Assembly: GCA_000469685.2 (NCBI GenBank)
Contig: LS997566.1
Span: 30,623,496 to 30,687,495 of the forward strand
Length of the DNA stretch: 64,000 nucleotides
Reading direction: 5' to 3'
Source of the DNA: Haemonchus contortus
Lineage: Eukaryota > Nematoda > Chromadorea > Rhabditida > Trichostrongylidae
Shown: piece after piece, positions 11,791 through 22,110 of the stretch
How the letters are laid out: each line of letters starts with the position of its first letter
How positions within the stretch are numbered: position 1 is the first letter of the stretch
Made by a program: the position numbers and the translations under genes
The notes under the pieces: model-generated
What the model saw: the letters and a program-made list of their open reading frames with translations, nothing else
Databases searched by the model: none
What the model was told of the DNA's origin: nothing

Positions 11791-12325
11791 GGTGTTCAAC
11801 TGAGAGATACCACTAAACTCTTTCAAACATTAGGGTAAAAATTTTGTAAAAGTTAGTATCCATGGTTCAACACACAGTAGTCCCTTCTACGCAGGAGCAA
11901 ATGCACCTTTAGACCTTATAAAACAAATTCTACAATGACCCCTGCCACACAGGTGCACACCATGTAGCGGCGTGTAAATCCCTACAACTACCCGAAGGGA
12001 CTTTCCTTCCAGAGTTGGTGTTCATGACCACACACAGCCCAAATACACAGGGTTTCTTCGACTACATGGAGTGCAAAGGTATTTGATTTGGATACATCGG
12101 AGTACTCTTCATGGCCACACGCAGCCCCATTTCACAACCCAAAAATATGATGGTCGCTATAGAAGTGTCAGGGAAGAGGCTCAGATTGCATGTGGCTCCG
12201 TCCCTCATTGCAAGAGCTAGCGCACGAATGGCGTGCGTAGCCGCCTGGTGGCTTTTATGCCACAGCTTATCAGCACTCACATGTTCAACGTGTCAAGCCG
12301 GTCGGCCATATCAGCACAGAATCGT
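11791..12325. other. No gene recognised
   Basis: Single-copy-looking sequence. A block near 12020 (TTCATGACCACACACAGCCC) is echoed near 12108 (TTCATGGCCACACGCAGCCC), a faint internal duplication of about 88 bases. Confidence 0.4.
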
Positions 12326-12500
12326 TAAGCTGAAAGCTTTACATGATATAACTTGTTCTGATTTGATGCTTTGTTACCTGCTGTTATATCGCCGCAGTAC
12401 GCGTTCAGTGAGGATAGAGCACGGTGCCCGGAAAGCACAAGTACGGGTTCGAATCCCGTCCGAGACTGAAGTTCTGTCCATAAATTGCCAACCTTGTGAG
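12326..12500 (+). mobile_element. Rearranged S1 SINE (inverted tail joined to head)
   Basis: Bases 12409-12500 carry the S1 head in plus orientation, with GAGCACGGTGCCCGGAAAGC and the B-box GGGTTCGAATCCC. Bases 12326-12408 directly upstream match the S1 tail in the opposite orientation (ACATGATATAACTTGTT and TATCGCCGCAGTACGCGTT). A head-tail inversion inside one element or two abutting opposed copies would explain this. Confidence 0.65.
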
Positions 12501-12503
12501 ACT

Positions 12504-12900
12504 ATCAAGAATCTGTTGACTTCCATTCATGGAGAAACATTTGAACTCGAAAAAACGAATTCGGAAGAGAAAGTCGACAGCTGCTCATTGTATGACAAAC
12601 TGCATTTTGATTTTTCGCCCTTCTCTTTTGGGGAGATTCAAGAGGCATTTTTGGTATATAGAAAGTCATTAAGAATTAGGAGGAGAATTGAAAGTGTTAG
12701 TATATATAGATGAAAAGATGATTCTTATGGTATTTTTGATTTCTATGAACCAAAAATGCTATACGAGTCATCTTTTCATCTATATTCACTTAGACGTCTA
12801 ATTAAAGATGTTGCAACCGCAGTTTCTGGCCATCGATTCACGTAGATTCATGCAAACAATCGTGGTCGTGAGCGGTCGTGTCTCGCCCTTCCGTGCTGAA
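12504..12900 (+). repeat. Dispersed repeat, copy 2 (same family as 1-330)
   Basis: From 12571 on it matches the left edge of the window for about 330 bases with scattered changes. A 15-bp perfect inverted repeat, TAGATGAAAAGATGA (12707-12721) against TCATCTTTTCATCTA (12768-12782), is present here. In copy 1 the corresponding right arm is replaced. The S1 SINE lies immediately before it. Confidence 0.75.
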
Positions 12901-14766
12901 CGAAAACACGGAAACATGGCTCAACACCACTGTAAAAAATCAATTCGATCTTAACGTCTTCAAAACTTAGTGTTCTATCAAAATCTTTCGACCTATCGCA
13001 GCATTTGTCAACTAGATAATAGATTTTTCTGTTCTTTTTTTTTGATTTTTCTCTTTTTTTATATTCCTTCTTTGTGCCAATCTCATACAATATGATGTGC
13101 AGCAGTGATTCAGTGAAGGATAAACCCTGTCCTTGTAAACAGTATGATTAAGCTGTTTATTTGCCTAACAGTTTTATTTGAAAGCTCAGTCAGTATAGAA
13201 TCTGCTGAAATTCTCTTGAGTGAGCAGGGTCGGCCAAGGCAGGTTTCTGAAAGTAAATCATTTAGCGCAAAAATGGGAGAAATTACATTAAACAGGACAT
13301 GGGAAAGCATGCGCTCTCTATTAATTAAGGGACGAAGCGCGCGGAAAGTTTCAAACTGGAATCGCGACTTTTCGAGGCTAAAGATTTGATTCAAGCCCGC
13401 CATTTTAGTGAGACTGAGTTGTCAGATTGTCTCAACAAATTTCCTTTCAGAAAAGAAGGAAGCAAGCTCTAAAGTCGCAAAAGTTGGTACGTGAACGGAG
13501 GCTTTTATGCCGACCTGTGTTCTTTCATTCGGAGAGGTACCTAATTTTATAACTTTTGTAGGTAAGGAGAGTTGATATTGGAAAAAAGTGGAATAGTTTG
13601 CTTGTATGAACCCAACTCACCATAGTGCAACCATCCAGGCCTCTTTGTGGGCCCGCTCAACTATTTTTCGAGTGAATCATTCATTCTTCTGAATCTAGCA
13701 TTTTTCCTAAAGCCCCATAAAATTTTGGTCAATAGAAATCGGGATGTGAGAAAACGGTAGGTACGTACTGTTTGCTTTCACCCTTCAGATCGTTAAATCG
13801 CTCGGATAAAGGCATTTGTTTCAAGGGAAACCACTACTGTGACGATTAATGACATTTCGCATGTGGACGATACTTCTGAGCATCACCTCTATTTAGATAT
13901 TTATTATAACACTCGACGATTCTCCAGCACCTGCTGTACAGAAGACAAGAAGCGTTGTGTTCTTTGTTTGAGCGAATAATTTGCACAGATGATATTTTGC
14001 AAAAACTTCGTAGCCACTCTTGGAAATCTTGTTTGGAAACTTGCGACTGGTTTCCGTAAACGCTCGCTGACCTGATCGAGCACCTCTTCATCAAGTATTT
14101 GAGTGGCTAAGTAATGCTCACAAACAACTTGGTTCCTTCGATTCAATTAAGTTTTTTTCAAAATACGCAGTACCAAACTATGTATGCACTTACACACCTT
14201 TCTATCACGAACTTTGCAGTAGTTCCGAATAAGTTCAATATCATCGGCTACCGCACTGATCCTTGGTCGGTTACGACTTCGTATTGTTCTATCCGAATAG
14301 AGAGAAAAAATTATACCGAGTACCGTCAGTAAGGCGAAGTGGCTTGTTCACTGCCTCATGAAGAATGGAAAGATTCATATTTTCATTTGTAATGCTTACT
14401 GCAGCGAAGGATTCAAGTCATTCAATATTCCGTGAATTTCCTTTTATGGCATTTATTTATTTATTAAGTGCATCATTTTGCCCCATGATTGTCAGGCAAA
14501 TGTTATCGTAACCTTCGACATGAGGAGGCAAAACAAGCAACGTCATGCCATAGTCAAAAAAGCAGGAGGAACGCTTCCCTAACTTAGCTGAATCAAATCA
14601 TACAAAGGAGAAGTAGCCATTAAGTCAAAGCAGACGAAACTACAAATTATTAAAACAGCAAGAGGCGGCTGAGTACCCACGATGTGAAGGATAGATACTT
14701 TGAGTACCCCATCACTTCCATGTATAGTATGTAACATGTGTATGTAGTAACATAACAAGGTGCACC
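12901..14766. other. No gene recognised
   Basis: No supported gene. A short TTTATTTATTTATT run at about 14452-14466 is the kind of microsatellite often left at the 3' end of an inserted LINE or SINE. Short open frames at 13144-13389 and on the minus strand have no features I can name. Confidence 0.4.
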
Positions 14767-15047
14767 GTCAACTTTTTCAACGCAAACTTCGTTCAAAGCT
14801 TTGGTGATGAAGTCTGACCATCGAGCGGCGGTCGTCCCGGTGTTTGTTTGACGTCCAGAGGGATCCAGTCCCGAACCGCCCTGGCACAACGGTCAGCACT
14901 ATATCGAGTGACGTGGATGGCCCATCTGATTTTCGGTTTCTTCGCGTATTCAACGGCATCCCTGATCTTCTTTCGATGACGGAGCTCGGGAACCCGGATT
15001 CCCTTTTGCGCTTGTGTGTGTGGGGCAATTCCGAACATCCCTTTCTA
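14767..15047 (-). pseudogene. RTE-type LINE, 3' coding fragment
   Basis: On the minus strand this encodes, in two frames, the C-terminal part of the same reverse-transcriptase protein found at 48974-51823. Shared pieces include QKGI, ELRH, KIRDAV-YAKK-KIRWA, TPGRPP and RWSDF-TKALNE. A frameshift lies in the GRPP region near 14830. Only the last ~95 residues are present, so this is a 5'-truncated, dead copy, which is normal for target-primed retrotransposition. Identity to the 48-51 kb copy is clear but far from complete. Confidence 0.85.
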
Positions 15048-15713
15048 AACCACGTTGAGATCTAGATCCACTGAGAAAGGAGTTATGAAAGCTATAAGTT
15101 CTCGGTCAAACGCTCTCTCACCTACACAATACGGCAACAAACTAATAGGAACACCAAAAACTTTATAAATAATTCAATATGTGAGGGAAATGCATCGTGG
15201 TGATGACATTTTGAAAAGTAAGGTGAACTCGGAGCCGCAGAGTTTCAGACTGACTTCATCTCACTTATAACAATCACGAGAATCCGTCAGAGCAAAACTC
15301 AAAAAAATTCGACGAAAGATTCATTACAATATAACACAGAGCTTTCACAAGGTAGCAAAATTTTGAGCAGACTTGCTCTAGACTATTATAGTAAGAACTT
15401 ATACAGAACTTCTTACACGTGAACATTCTTATAGCTGAAATGGGTTTTCGAAGGAACATCTCTGTCAAAACAGATGCAGCTGGATGTAGTGATCTCGAAA
15501 AGATCCTTTTTTCTTAGAAATAGTTCAATAGTTTTTAGCGATGAGAAGGCGTGCACCAATTCCCCTTCGACATTGTGAAGCCACTGCAGCACCAGTTAGC
15601 ACGTCCTTGAAATGATCATTATAAATACAAAGTTTGGGAACTTTTTATTTCTCGATATAGCGCGGGCACTGAATTGCGTAACTGTATCAGTTTTGCATAA
15701 TAGACATAAAAGA
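15048..15713. other. No gene recognised
   Basis: Nothing recognisable on either strand. Confidence 0.4.
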
Positions 15714-15858
15714 AAAAAATAGAAAAAAGAAGAAAGAAGAAAAGAAAAGAAAAGAAAAGAAAAAAAGAAAAGAAAGAAGAAAGAAAAAGAAAAAGAAGAA
15801 AAAAAAGAAAAAGAAGAGAAGAAAGAAAGAAAATAAAATAAAATAAAAGCAAATAAAG
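15714..15858 (+). repeat. GAAA-rich polypurine tract
   Basis: About 145 bases made almost only of A and G in AAAGAAAAGA-like units. The phenylalanine-rich open frames on the other strand are a by-product. It lies just left of the Tc1-like element, where the outer left terminal repeat would be expected. Confidence 0.95.
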
Positions 15859-16003
15859 AACACGATAGGCAACGTTTTTTTTCTAGACCACCTGATTAGA
15901 GTTAAAAAACACTATTTATTGCGGAAAGGGCGCGTCAAAAGTTTGGAAACTTCACAATGACAGGAGAAATTGATCATGGTAACATGAATTTACAAACAAA
16001 AAA

Positions 16004-17095
16004 TCAATACTTCGTTGGATACCCGAGGGAATTGACTACTGCTCTGCATCCTCTAGGCGTTGAATCGATTAAGGCTTCAATTTTGGACTGTGGTATCAGA
16101 GCCCACTCTCTAGACAATAGATTGAATTTTTCGTCGGCATTCTTAACAGGAACCTGGCTTGTACGACGTGCTAGTCCTTCCCAAAGATGCTCTATAGGAT
16201 TCAGGTCTGGGCTCTGACTCGGCCACTCCAAAACGTTGATTTTCTTTGACTGGAGGAAGTCGGCCACGAGACGGGATGTATGCTTCGGGTCATTATCGTG
16301 TTGAAAAATCCACCGTGTCGGCAGGTTTTGGTTGGCGAACGGGAGCATTACATTCTCCAAGATGTCCTTGTACTGAGCCGAGTCCATATTACCCTGGATA
16401 CGAAAGAGTGGACCAACGCCGGATAGACTGAAACATCCCCATAGCATAACGCTCCCTCCACCGTGTTTGACCGTCGGGATTTGGTACTTCCCCCATAGCA
16501 TAACGCTCCCTCCACCGTGTTTGACCGTCGGGATTTGGTACTTCGGATCACATCGCTTATTCACGGGACGTCTTATATACATTATGCCATCACTCCCGAA
16601 AAGACAAAACTTTGACTCGTCGCTGAACAAAACTTTTTTCCAGTCATCTCTATTCCAGGCGAGGTGCTCGCGCGCAAAGTCAAGTCGGGCCTTCCGGTTC
16701 TTTGCGGTGACCAGTGGTTTTTTGCTAGGACGTGTTCCAAAGAGTCCCCCGGCTGTGAACCGACGTTGGACAGTGCTTTGGCTGATGGAAACCCCAGAAG
16801 AAGATGTTACTTGTTTACGAATATCCGAAGCCGCCGCGCGCGAATCGCCCATCGAAGTCCTAAGATTTAGAGAGTCGACTCTTGGTGTTGTCTTTCGTGG
16901 TCTTCCGGAGCAAGACTTCCTCATCACAAATCCTCGGCTTCGATAACGCTTGAAAATTTTGGAAACTGTGCTTTTAGCGAGATCATATTGTTGGGAAAGC
17001 ACACTCATCTTCGTTCCGGAACGAATGGCTTCAATAATTGCTTCCTGGACGGATAGCGGAACTTCTTTACCTGATCCCATCTGAAAACCGCCCAA
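16004..17095 (-). CDS. Tc1-family DDE transposase with internal duplication
   Basis: The 363-residue frame is uninterrupted. The N-terminal third holds the paired helix-turn-helix DNA-binding region (residues about 12-60 include SVLSQQYDLAKSTVSKI) and a basic GRPRKT hook. The DDE catalytic core follows: first D in FSDESKF (about residue 160), second D in FQHDNDPKHTS, and the E in SPDLNPIEHLWE, giving the DD34E spacing of Tc1 elements. Between the first and second D, the segment KYQIPTVKHGGGSVMLWG occurs twice in a row, which should add 18 residues to the fold. The protein would cut and paste the element at TA sites. With this duplication and a missing outer repeat it is probably not active in cis. 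The start is the first Met of the frame, and MGSGKEV five residues later is also possible. Confidence 0.9.
   Translation of the reverse strand: MGGFQMGSGKEVPLSVQEAIIEAIRSGTKMSVLSQQYDLAKSTVSKIFKRYRSRGFVMRKSCSGRPRKTTPRVDSLNLRTSMGDSRAAASDIRKQVTSSSGVSISQSTVQRRFTAGGLFGTRPSKKPLVTAKNRKARLDFAREHLAWNRDDWKKVLFSDESKFCLFGSDGIMYIRRPVNKRCDPKYQIPTVKHGGGSVMLWGKYQIPTVKHGGGSVMLWGCFSLSGVGPLFRIQGNMDSAQYKDILENVMLPFANQNLPTRWIFQHDNDPKHTSRLVADFLQSKKINVLEWPSQSPDLNPIEHLWEGLARRTSQVPVKNADEKFNLLSREWALIPQSKIEALIDSTPRGCRAVVNSLGYPTKY
16437..16544. repeat. 54-bp tandem duplication inside the transposase
   Basis: Bases 16437-16490 and 16491-16544 are the same 54-base unit. Being a multiple of three, the duplication keeps the transposase frame open. 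Confidence 0.95.
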
Positions 17096-17634
17096 TATAC
17101 CATGCTTTCATCATATATTGCAAAAAATCCACCAACCTGGACAAGAATCAGCCAAAACGATAAGGCAGGTAGCGAGTTTCCAAACTTTTGACGCGCTCTT
17201 CTTCTTCTTTTCTTATTTTAAAAAATCAGACTCTTGTTTTTCGTCAAATCACATTGCATGCCATATTTCCCGCGCGATTTCATATCTAATATGTGACTTT
17301 GGGATAATTACGATTTCAAATGACCGAGCTATTCGAGAAATTAAAAAGTTTCCAAACTTTTGACCGCTACTGTATATGCTATCAAAAATTTTGGATCAAC
17401 AGAAAACCGCTGTAGACGGCTGTGACCAGACCATCCCATTTTCCCGATTAGCAACCTTCTTTCGCCTTCAAGCCGATTGTAATACACTGCTAAGAATGAA
17501 CAAAAAATAGAACACTCAAATAAACGTCTGCTTCTCGATATCGGGAGTCAAATTTAATTTTGATGTCGAGTACGGTGCGCATCTATGCGGCTATGTCCTT
17601 TTCTAAATGGTGAACAGTGAATGATATCCTGGTG

Positions 17635-17949
17635 TCTCCCAGGGTCTTGCCAGGTGACAAGCCGCGAACGACAACAATTTATTAAGCAACACAGTGAATT
17701 AACAGTTGGAGAAAAATGAAAAAGGGTCAGGAGTAGAATCCTTCGGGACTCTAGGAAGTCGAGTGGGTGCAGCTGGAGTCGAAGAGACGAAGTAGAAGAC
17801 GAATGTAGAAGACGAATTGAGTACTGGGGGTCGGCCTTTTATACGGTACGTCCTACCCGATCAAGACCACCCGCGTGAAAAGTAATCTTCCAGCAAGACG
17901 GTGCCGTACCGTGTACCGTGTGACTTGCCGTCCTGCCATGATCTCACAT
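17635..17949 (-). mobile_element. Probable solo LTR
   Basis: Read on the minus strand the segment begins TGTGAGATC, has a TATAAAAGG box at about 17846-17838, a pyrimidine-rich leader, and an AATAAA signal at 17683-17678 followed by a GT-rich stretch. This order (TG start, TATA, polyadenylation signal, then end) is the promoter-to-polyA layout of an LTR. No internal gag/pol region flanks it, so it would be a solo LTR. The 3' border and the target duplication could not be fixed, and a host Pol II promoter is the alternative. Confidence 0.4.
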
Positions 17950-18335
17950 TTAGTTTTGATGCCTCATCTCTGATAGCGTCATCTTTTATTTTTTGAGCTT
18001 TTGCAGTTCAGTCTACTCGTGTTCGTGCAAAGCCATTGTGACTAATCAAGTACTTCTACATTGAATGATGTGGAACTCCTGCATTTGGATGTTCACGTAG
18101 TAATGCATTTTTTTCAGGGAACATACTTGTTTTTTTGCGGGAATCATTGTCATTTCGATCAATCGCGTAGAGCGGTCGGATCTCTTCTTGTTCCGCAGCA
18201 CTGGTTCAACTGCCTTTTCCTACCTTACCTACCTTTTCTAAATTATTCTGTGCAGGATCGTCCCACGACGGTGCTACTGGTCTACTCTAGCATTCACTTG
18301 TACGGTTCTGAACTATTCTGGCTATCATCCCGATT

Positions 18336-19022
18336 ATGAGCTCTGCATCCCTGACGTCGGATTCTGTCTCAGCCTTGAAGAGCTGTGTGAACTCTTTGCA
18401 AAGTGGATCAGCCTATCCGAGCATACTGGATTGTCTTGGAAAGGAGGAAAGTCTCCCTTCATATGTTAAGTTTATTACTGGTGTTTTTGTAGAAAGTAAA
18501 GAAGGAATTTCCCAGTTGAATAGTCGTTGTAATGCTATTGTTCTGGAGAATAAAGTTATCAAAGAGGAAAATAATTACGTGAAGTCTCAACTCGAGGAAT
18601 TACTGTCATCCTTCAAAGTGAGCAATTCAAATGCGGGTTGTTCCAGTCTTAGTCTACCGCCGGATGCTGACAGGAAGCCATTGGAAATCGATCATGACCT
18701 CAACCGCTCGATAGTGATCGTGGGCGTTCCGGAAAGTCAACTACCTGGTGCCATGGACCGTGCTCGTCATGACCTTCACTGCATCTCAACCCTTCTTAAC
18801 TTTTTAAACATTGAGTGCTTTCTCTTTTTCGTTTATCGTATGGGTGTAAAGAGCAGCTCTCAACCAAGACTTCTTGAAATTGTGCTTCCTACCGGCCGCA
18901 TCCAAAGAGAAGCGATCAGGAAGGCCTGTTTGTTCCCAGTTTCCCAGTTTTTTTCCTTGTTTTTTTCCTCATGGGAAGGTGTACATCCGCCCTTCCTTAA
19001 TGAGGGAAGAAATAACGCATAG
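18336..19022 (+). pseudogene. LINE ORF1-like protein
   Basis: The frame is 228 residues. Residues ~60-95 (SQLNSRCNAIVLENKVIKEENNY and following, in part) look like a short coiled coil. They are followed by RSIVIVGVPES and DRARHDLHCISTLLNFLNIE, then RLLEIVLPTGRIQREAIRKA. This pattern, a coiled coil then an RNA-recognition-like module around 'VIVGVPES', is usual for ORF1 proteins of CR1-type LINEs in nematodes. The last ~30 residues after RKAC run out of frame into low-complexity sequence, so the end is broken. Confidence 0.7.
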
Positions 19023-19189
19023 GCGGGAGGCTCGTAAAGTAGGTTCCATCTATCCCGATAATTCTATGGTAGATCAGACCCAACGTGTTGATTCTCCAGA
19101 TAGCCGCTGTAATACTGGTGCTGCAACTGCTCTCAATCCACTTTGCAGAGAAACGTCTGACTTGCCACCGGTCCGACGCGAACCATAAG

Positions 19190-19640
19190 TGCTTGCTCTC
19201 GAATATCCGTGCCCTTGTCAAGAATTACAACTCTTCAGTGGCAGCCTTCTTCATAAGGAGTATGACCAAGTTCTTACTGCAGAATTTTGCTCTAATTCAA
19301 AACATAACACAGCTCCCATCTTGGGTATCATAGGTTCCCAATATGAGGTTTTACGATGTGACCGCTTCATAAAAAAAGGAGGGTGTTTCGATTTCAGCTC
19401 AAAAGTGCATATCTTACGATGTCGTACACAAGGCCCCCTAAAAGGATGTCTCTGAAGTTCTTGTTGTAGACTTTTCTGTCTGCCGGTATGCATTTAGATT
19501 GATTATAGATTTCCCCCTATTGGTGGCAACGACCAAGCTCCCATTTATATCACCCTCAACATCGCCGCACCCACTGCTGCGGTTCAAAAAATGGTAAAAG
19601 ATTTTAGTAGTGCCAATTATGAAGTCACTGGAGAACACTT
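19190..19640 (+). pseudogene. CR1-like endonuclease remnants
   Basis: Out-of-frame pieces recall an APE-type endonuclease: LLSNIRALVKN near the start, VLRCDRFIKKGG at about 19350-19385, and a YRPPIGGNDQ-like piece near 19510-19540. These are the usual early, middle and late blocks of the domain. Frameshifts and stops between them make it non-functional. The Helitron-like insertion begins shortly downstream. Confidence 0.6.
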
Positions 19641-19724
19641 GCGTAGTATTCATTGAATAGGGTGTTTGGCTGCTGTATAAACTGCAGATGAGAAATATGA
19701 GCTTTTCCTCACAAATCTCCGTCC

Positions 19725-20400
19725 TTACTATATATAAAGCGCTCTGTCCGTCTGTCTGTTTGTACGGAAATTCGAGATAACCTGAAGTAACACCTGGAGA
19801 AGTCGGGTCAAGTTTGGAATAGGTTGAGCATAGGGTAAGTGCAACAGAGCACATGTGAGCTTGGCGGAGCTCCGCTTCCAAGGGGCGGGGCATGCGCCAG
19901 GATTGGGCGGGGTAATGGACTAATTCTTCTAATTCGGTCTCATAACAGTCCAGACGCCGGGAAAAAATGTGCAAAGGTGAGGAATGGGTCAACAACTAAA
20001 ATAAGGAAAGCTTACCGGCGATGGGCGGAGCGTTCTCGCAGTGGGCGGCACTTTCCACAGAGATTCATAACTCGATTCAACGAAGGCATCGAGGCCAGGA
20101 AAAAAAGCAAAAGGGGTGAGCAAGGCCCTATGCTAGGCATGTGTAGGCCTAGCGAAGCCCCGCCCACGGTGGGCGAGGCGATAGAAGCTACTTTTAAAAA
20201 ATAGTGTGCTGTGGGCGGAGCTGGCACAGGAAAGCGGGACTAAGACCAAAAATTCATCTCTTCAAAAACTTTCTGAAATGCGGAAAAAATGGTTCAGAGC
20301 AGTCAAAAGAAGGGTGGTCAAGTTTACCGTATGAAGGGTTTGCACTAGGGTGGACGGAGCTATGACCAACCACTATTAACTCTGCTCAAATATATCGAGC
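19725..20400 (+). mobile_element. Helitron-like tandem-repeat element, family B copy 2
   Basis: It begins CTTACTATATATAAAGCGC and continues with TCTGTCCGTCTGTCTG, then GC-rich monomers with GGGCGGAGC and GGAAAAAATG blocks shared with 10777-11790. It lies between endonuclease remnants and the ORF2 linker of the CR1-like LINE, so it inserted after the LINE. The right border is approximate. Confidence 0.55.
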
Positions 20401-20639
20401 GTGATGCTCTCAGCAGTTCAGCGTTCGAATCTAGAGAGAACTATCTTATTCTGATTATCCAACATTCCGCTGAATGACTCCATCATGGATAAGTGGCCGT
20501 CGACATATACTGCGCGCGTTAGCGTGCATAGCCAAACTGGTAATTCAATAAATCGTTTTGTACCACTGCGGGCTACCCCTCAGGTAGAAGTATCAAACTG
20601 CCTCCTGAAATAGAAAGGAATGCTATGTTGTCGCAGTCA

Positions 20640-22035
20640 TTTATGGCCCTGAGCAGTACCTGATGGATGTCCTTCCAGTTGCAGTACATATACGTTTTCG
20701 ATAAGGTTTTTTCCAAAAGTATAACTGAATATTTTGCATACTTAGAAAGTAAAATCATTGAATCAAAAGACTCAACAAAGCTGCTTACGTACACCACCAA
20801 ACACCTCGAGAACTCGAAAACAATTCCGAGGTTAAGAGCATCTGACAACAATATTGCTATGCTCGATAAAGAAAAGACAGAAATACTTGCCAAGCAAGTG
20901 TTGTTGTTGAGGCAAGAGCTAGCGACACTTCTTCACTCGAGCTTCCCTACTGTGGCTCTTCTATGGGTCCATCATAGTGGTTTCATAAAGGGGAGGTTTT
21001 CGAGTTGTTGACTCAGCGGCCAAATTGTTGCTCGGTCACACCTGACTTCATCCCTCTGAATTTCATCAAAAGAGTTGCAACTTGGGCTGTCTTTCCTTTA
21101 GAGCTTTTCTTCAATCTGACCTACATGCGTTCTGAAGTGGATTTTGGAAGAGACACTCATTCACTGTGCCGGTGCCTGAGAAACCCTTTCTTTCTCCTTT
21201 TCTTTTTTGCAATCCTGTAAACCACCGGCCCATATATATCACTTCAATTTTTTCAAAGCCATTTGAAAAAATTGTAAAGCTCAGGGTAATCGATTATCAA
21301 GGGAGACACAGTCTTATTCCTCGCACCCAGCAGGGTTTTGTGCTCTGAAGCCAACAGAAACAGCTCTGCTGAGTTCTCTCAGCGATTGTTTGAAAGCCCC
21401 TAATCGTAAGAAACAGGTGGATGTCATATGTTTAGACTTCACGAAGGCTTTCGACAGGATACCTTTTCATGAGCTCATTATCAAGCCGGAGTCCCTTGGG
21501 TCTACATCCGAAAATTCGCTGTAGCTTTCATCTGCAGCCGCATCTATCAAGTACGTGTTGGAAGTAGGCTCTCCTCTGTGTATAAGATCCCCAGCGGTGT
21601 CCCTCAAGGAGAGGTCTTGTCATCTATCCTTTTTCTTCTTTATACGGCTGACCTTCGTGTCTTCGAAAGTATTAGCGACTGTGATATCCTGCAGGCAGCA
21701 ATGAATAACTTTGCGGATTGGTCATAACAAAGGGAACTACATCTAGCTCCCGATAAAACAAAGTTGTTGACAATCGGCAATAAAACTAATATTCGACCTA
21801 GTTACAGGATAGGTCTGTAACGTTGGATTCGGTGGATCAAATAAAAGATTTTGGGTTTACGTTTTCAAAAAAGCCTGCGTTTGACATGCACTACAAATCT
21901 CTGGTCTCAATGGCAATTAACAGGATATACAACCTGTTCGAAACCACCGTATTACTTAAAGTCTACAAAGCCTACGAAAGACTCATTGTGGAACACGGTA
22001 TCCCAGTATTCTATTCTAAAGGAAAAAGGATGTGA
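20640..22035 (+). pseudogene. CR1-like reverse transcriptase remnants
   Basis: The linker contains YFAYLESKI and IPRLRASDN. A broken RT follows: a QQGF piece near 21330, DVICLDFTKAFDRIP (motif A) near 21420-21465, a SGVPQGEVLSSILFLLY piece (motif B) near 21593-21645, then the thumb region FADWS-QRELHLAPDKTKLLTIGN near 21710-21780 and DFGFTFSKKPAFDMHYKSLV at about 21850-21905. The YADD-type catalytic motif expected between B and the thumb is missing, apparently deleted near 21680. Several stops and frameshifts are present. Confidence 0.8.
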
Positions 22036-22110
22036 ATTTTTTAGAGAGTGTGCAGAGCAACTTTACACGCAAACTCACTCTTCGCTGCTGTAGGATATGT
22101 TATGAATCTC

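Larger units (their letters stand above)
15929..17373 (-). mobile_element. Tc1-like transposon with asymmetric ends
   Basis: The right side has two copies of the terminal motif, an inner one (17176-17196) and an outer one (17346-17373) that ends in CTACTG followed by TA. The left side has only the inner one (GCGCGTCAAAAGTTTGGAAAC, 15930-15950). Two direct repeats inside each inverted repeat is the IR/DR layout known from some Tc1-family elements. The outer left repeat cannot be found and its place is taken by unrelated AT-rich and polypurine sequence, so the left end is probably lost. The element encodes the transposase at 16004-17095. Confidence 0.85.
18336..22110 (+). mobile_element. CR1-like LINE, decayed and interrupted
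   Basis: In order along the plus strand are an ORF1-like frame, endonuclease remnants, a foreign insertion (19725-20400), an ORF2 linker, and reverse-transcriptase remnants. The frames are broken many times. The motif order and wording match CR1/Jockey-type LINEs rather than the RTE element at 48-52 kb. The start given is that of ORF1. The 5' untranslated part and the 3' tail are not defined. Confidence 0.75.

Noticed and set aside
15619..15872. Phenylalanine-rich membrane protein frames on the minus strand
   Set aside because: They are read through the GAAA polypurine tract and have no other support.
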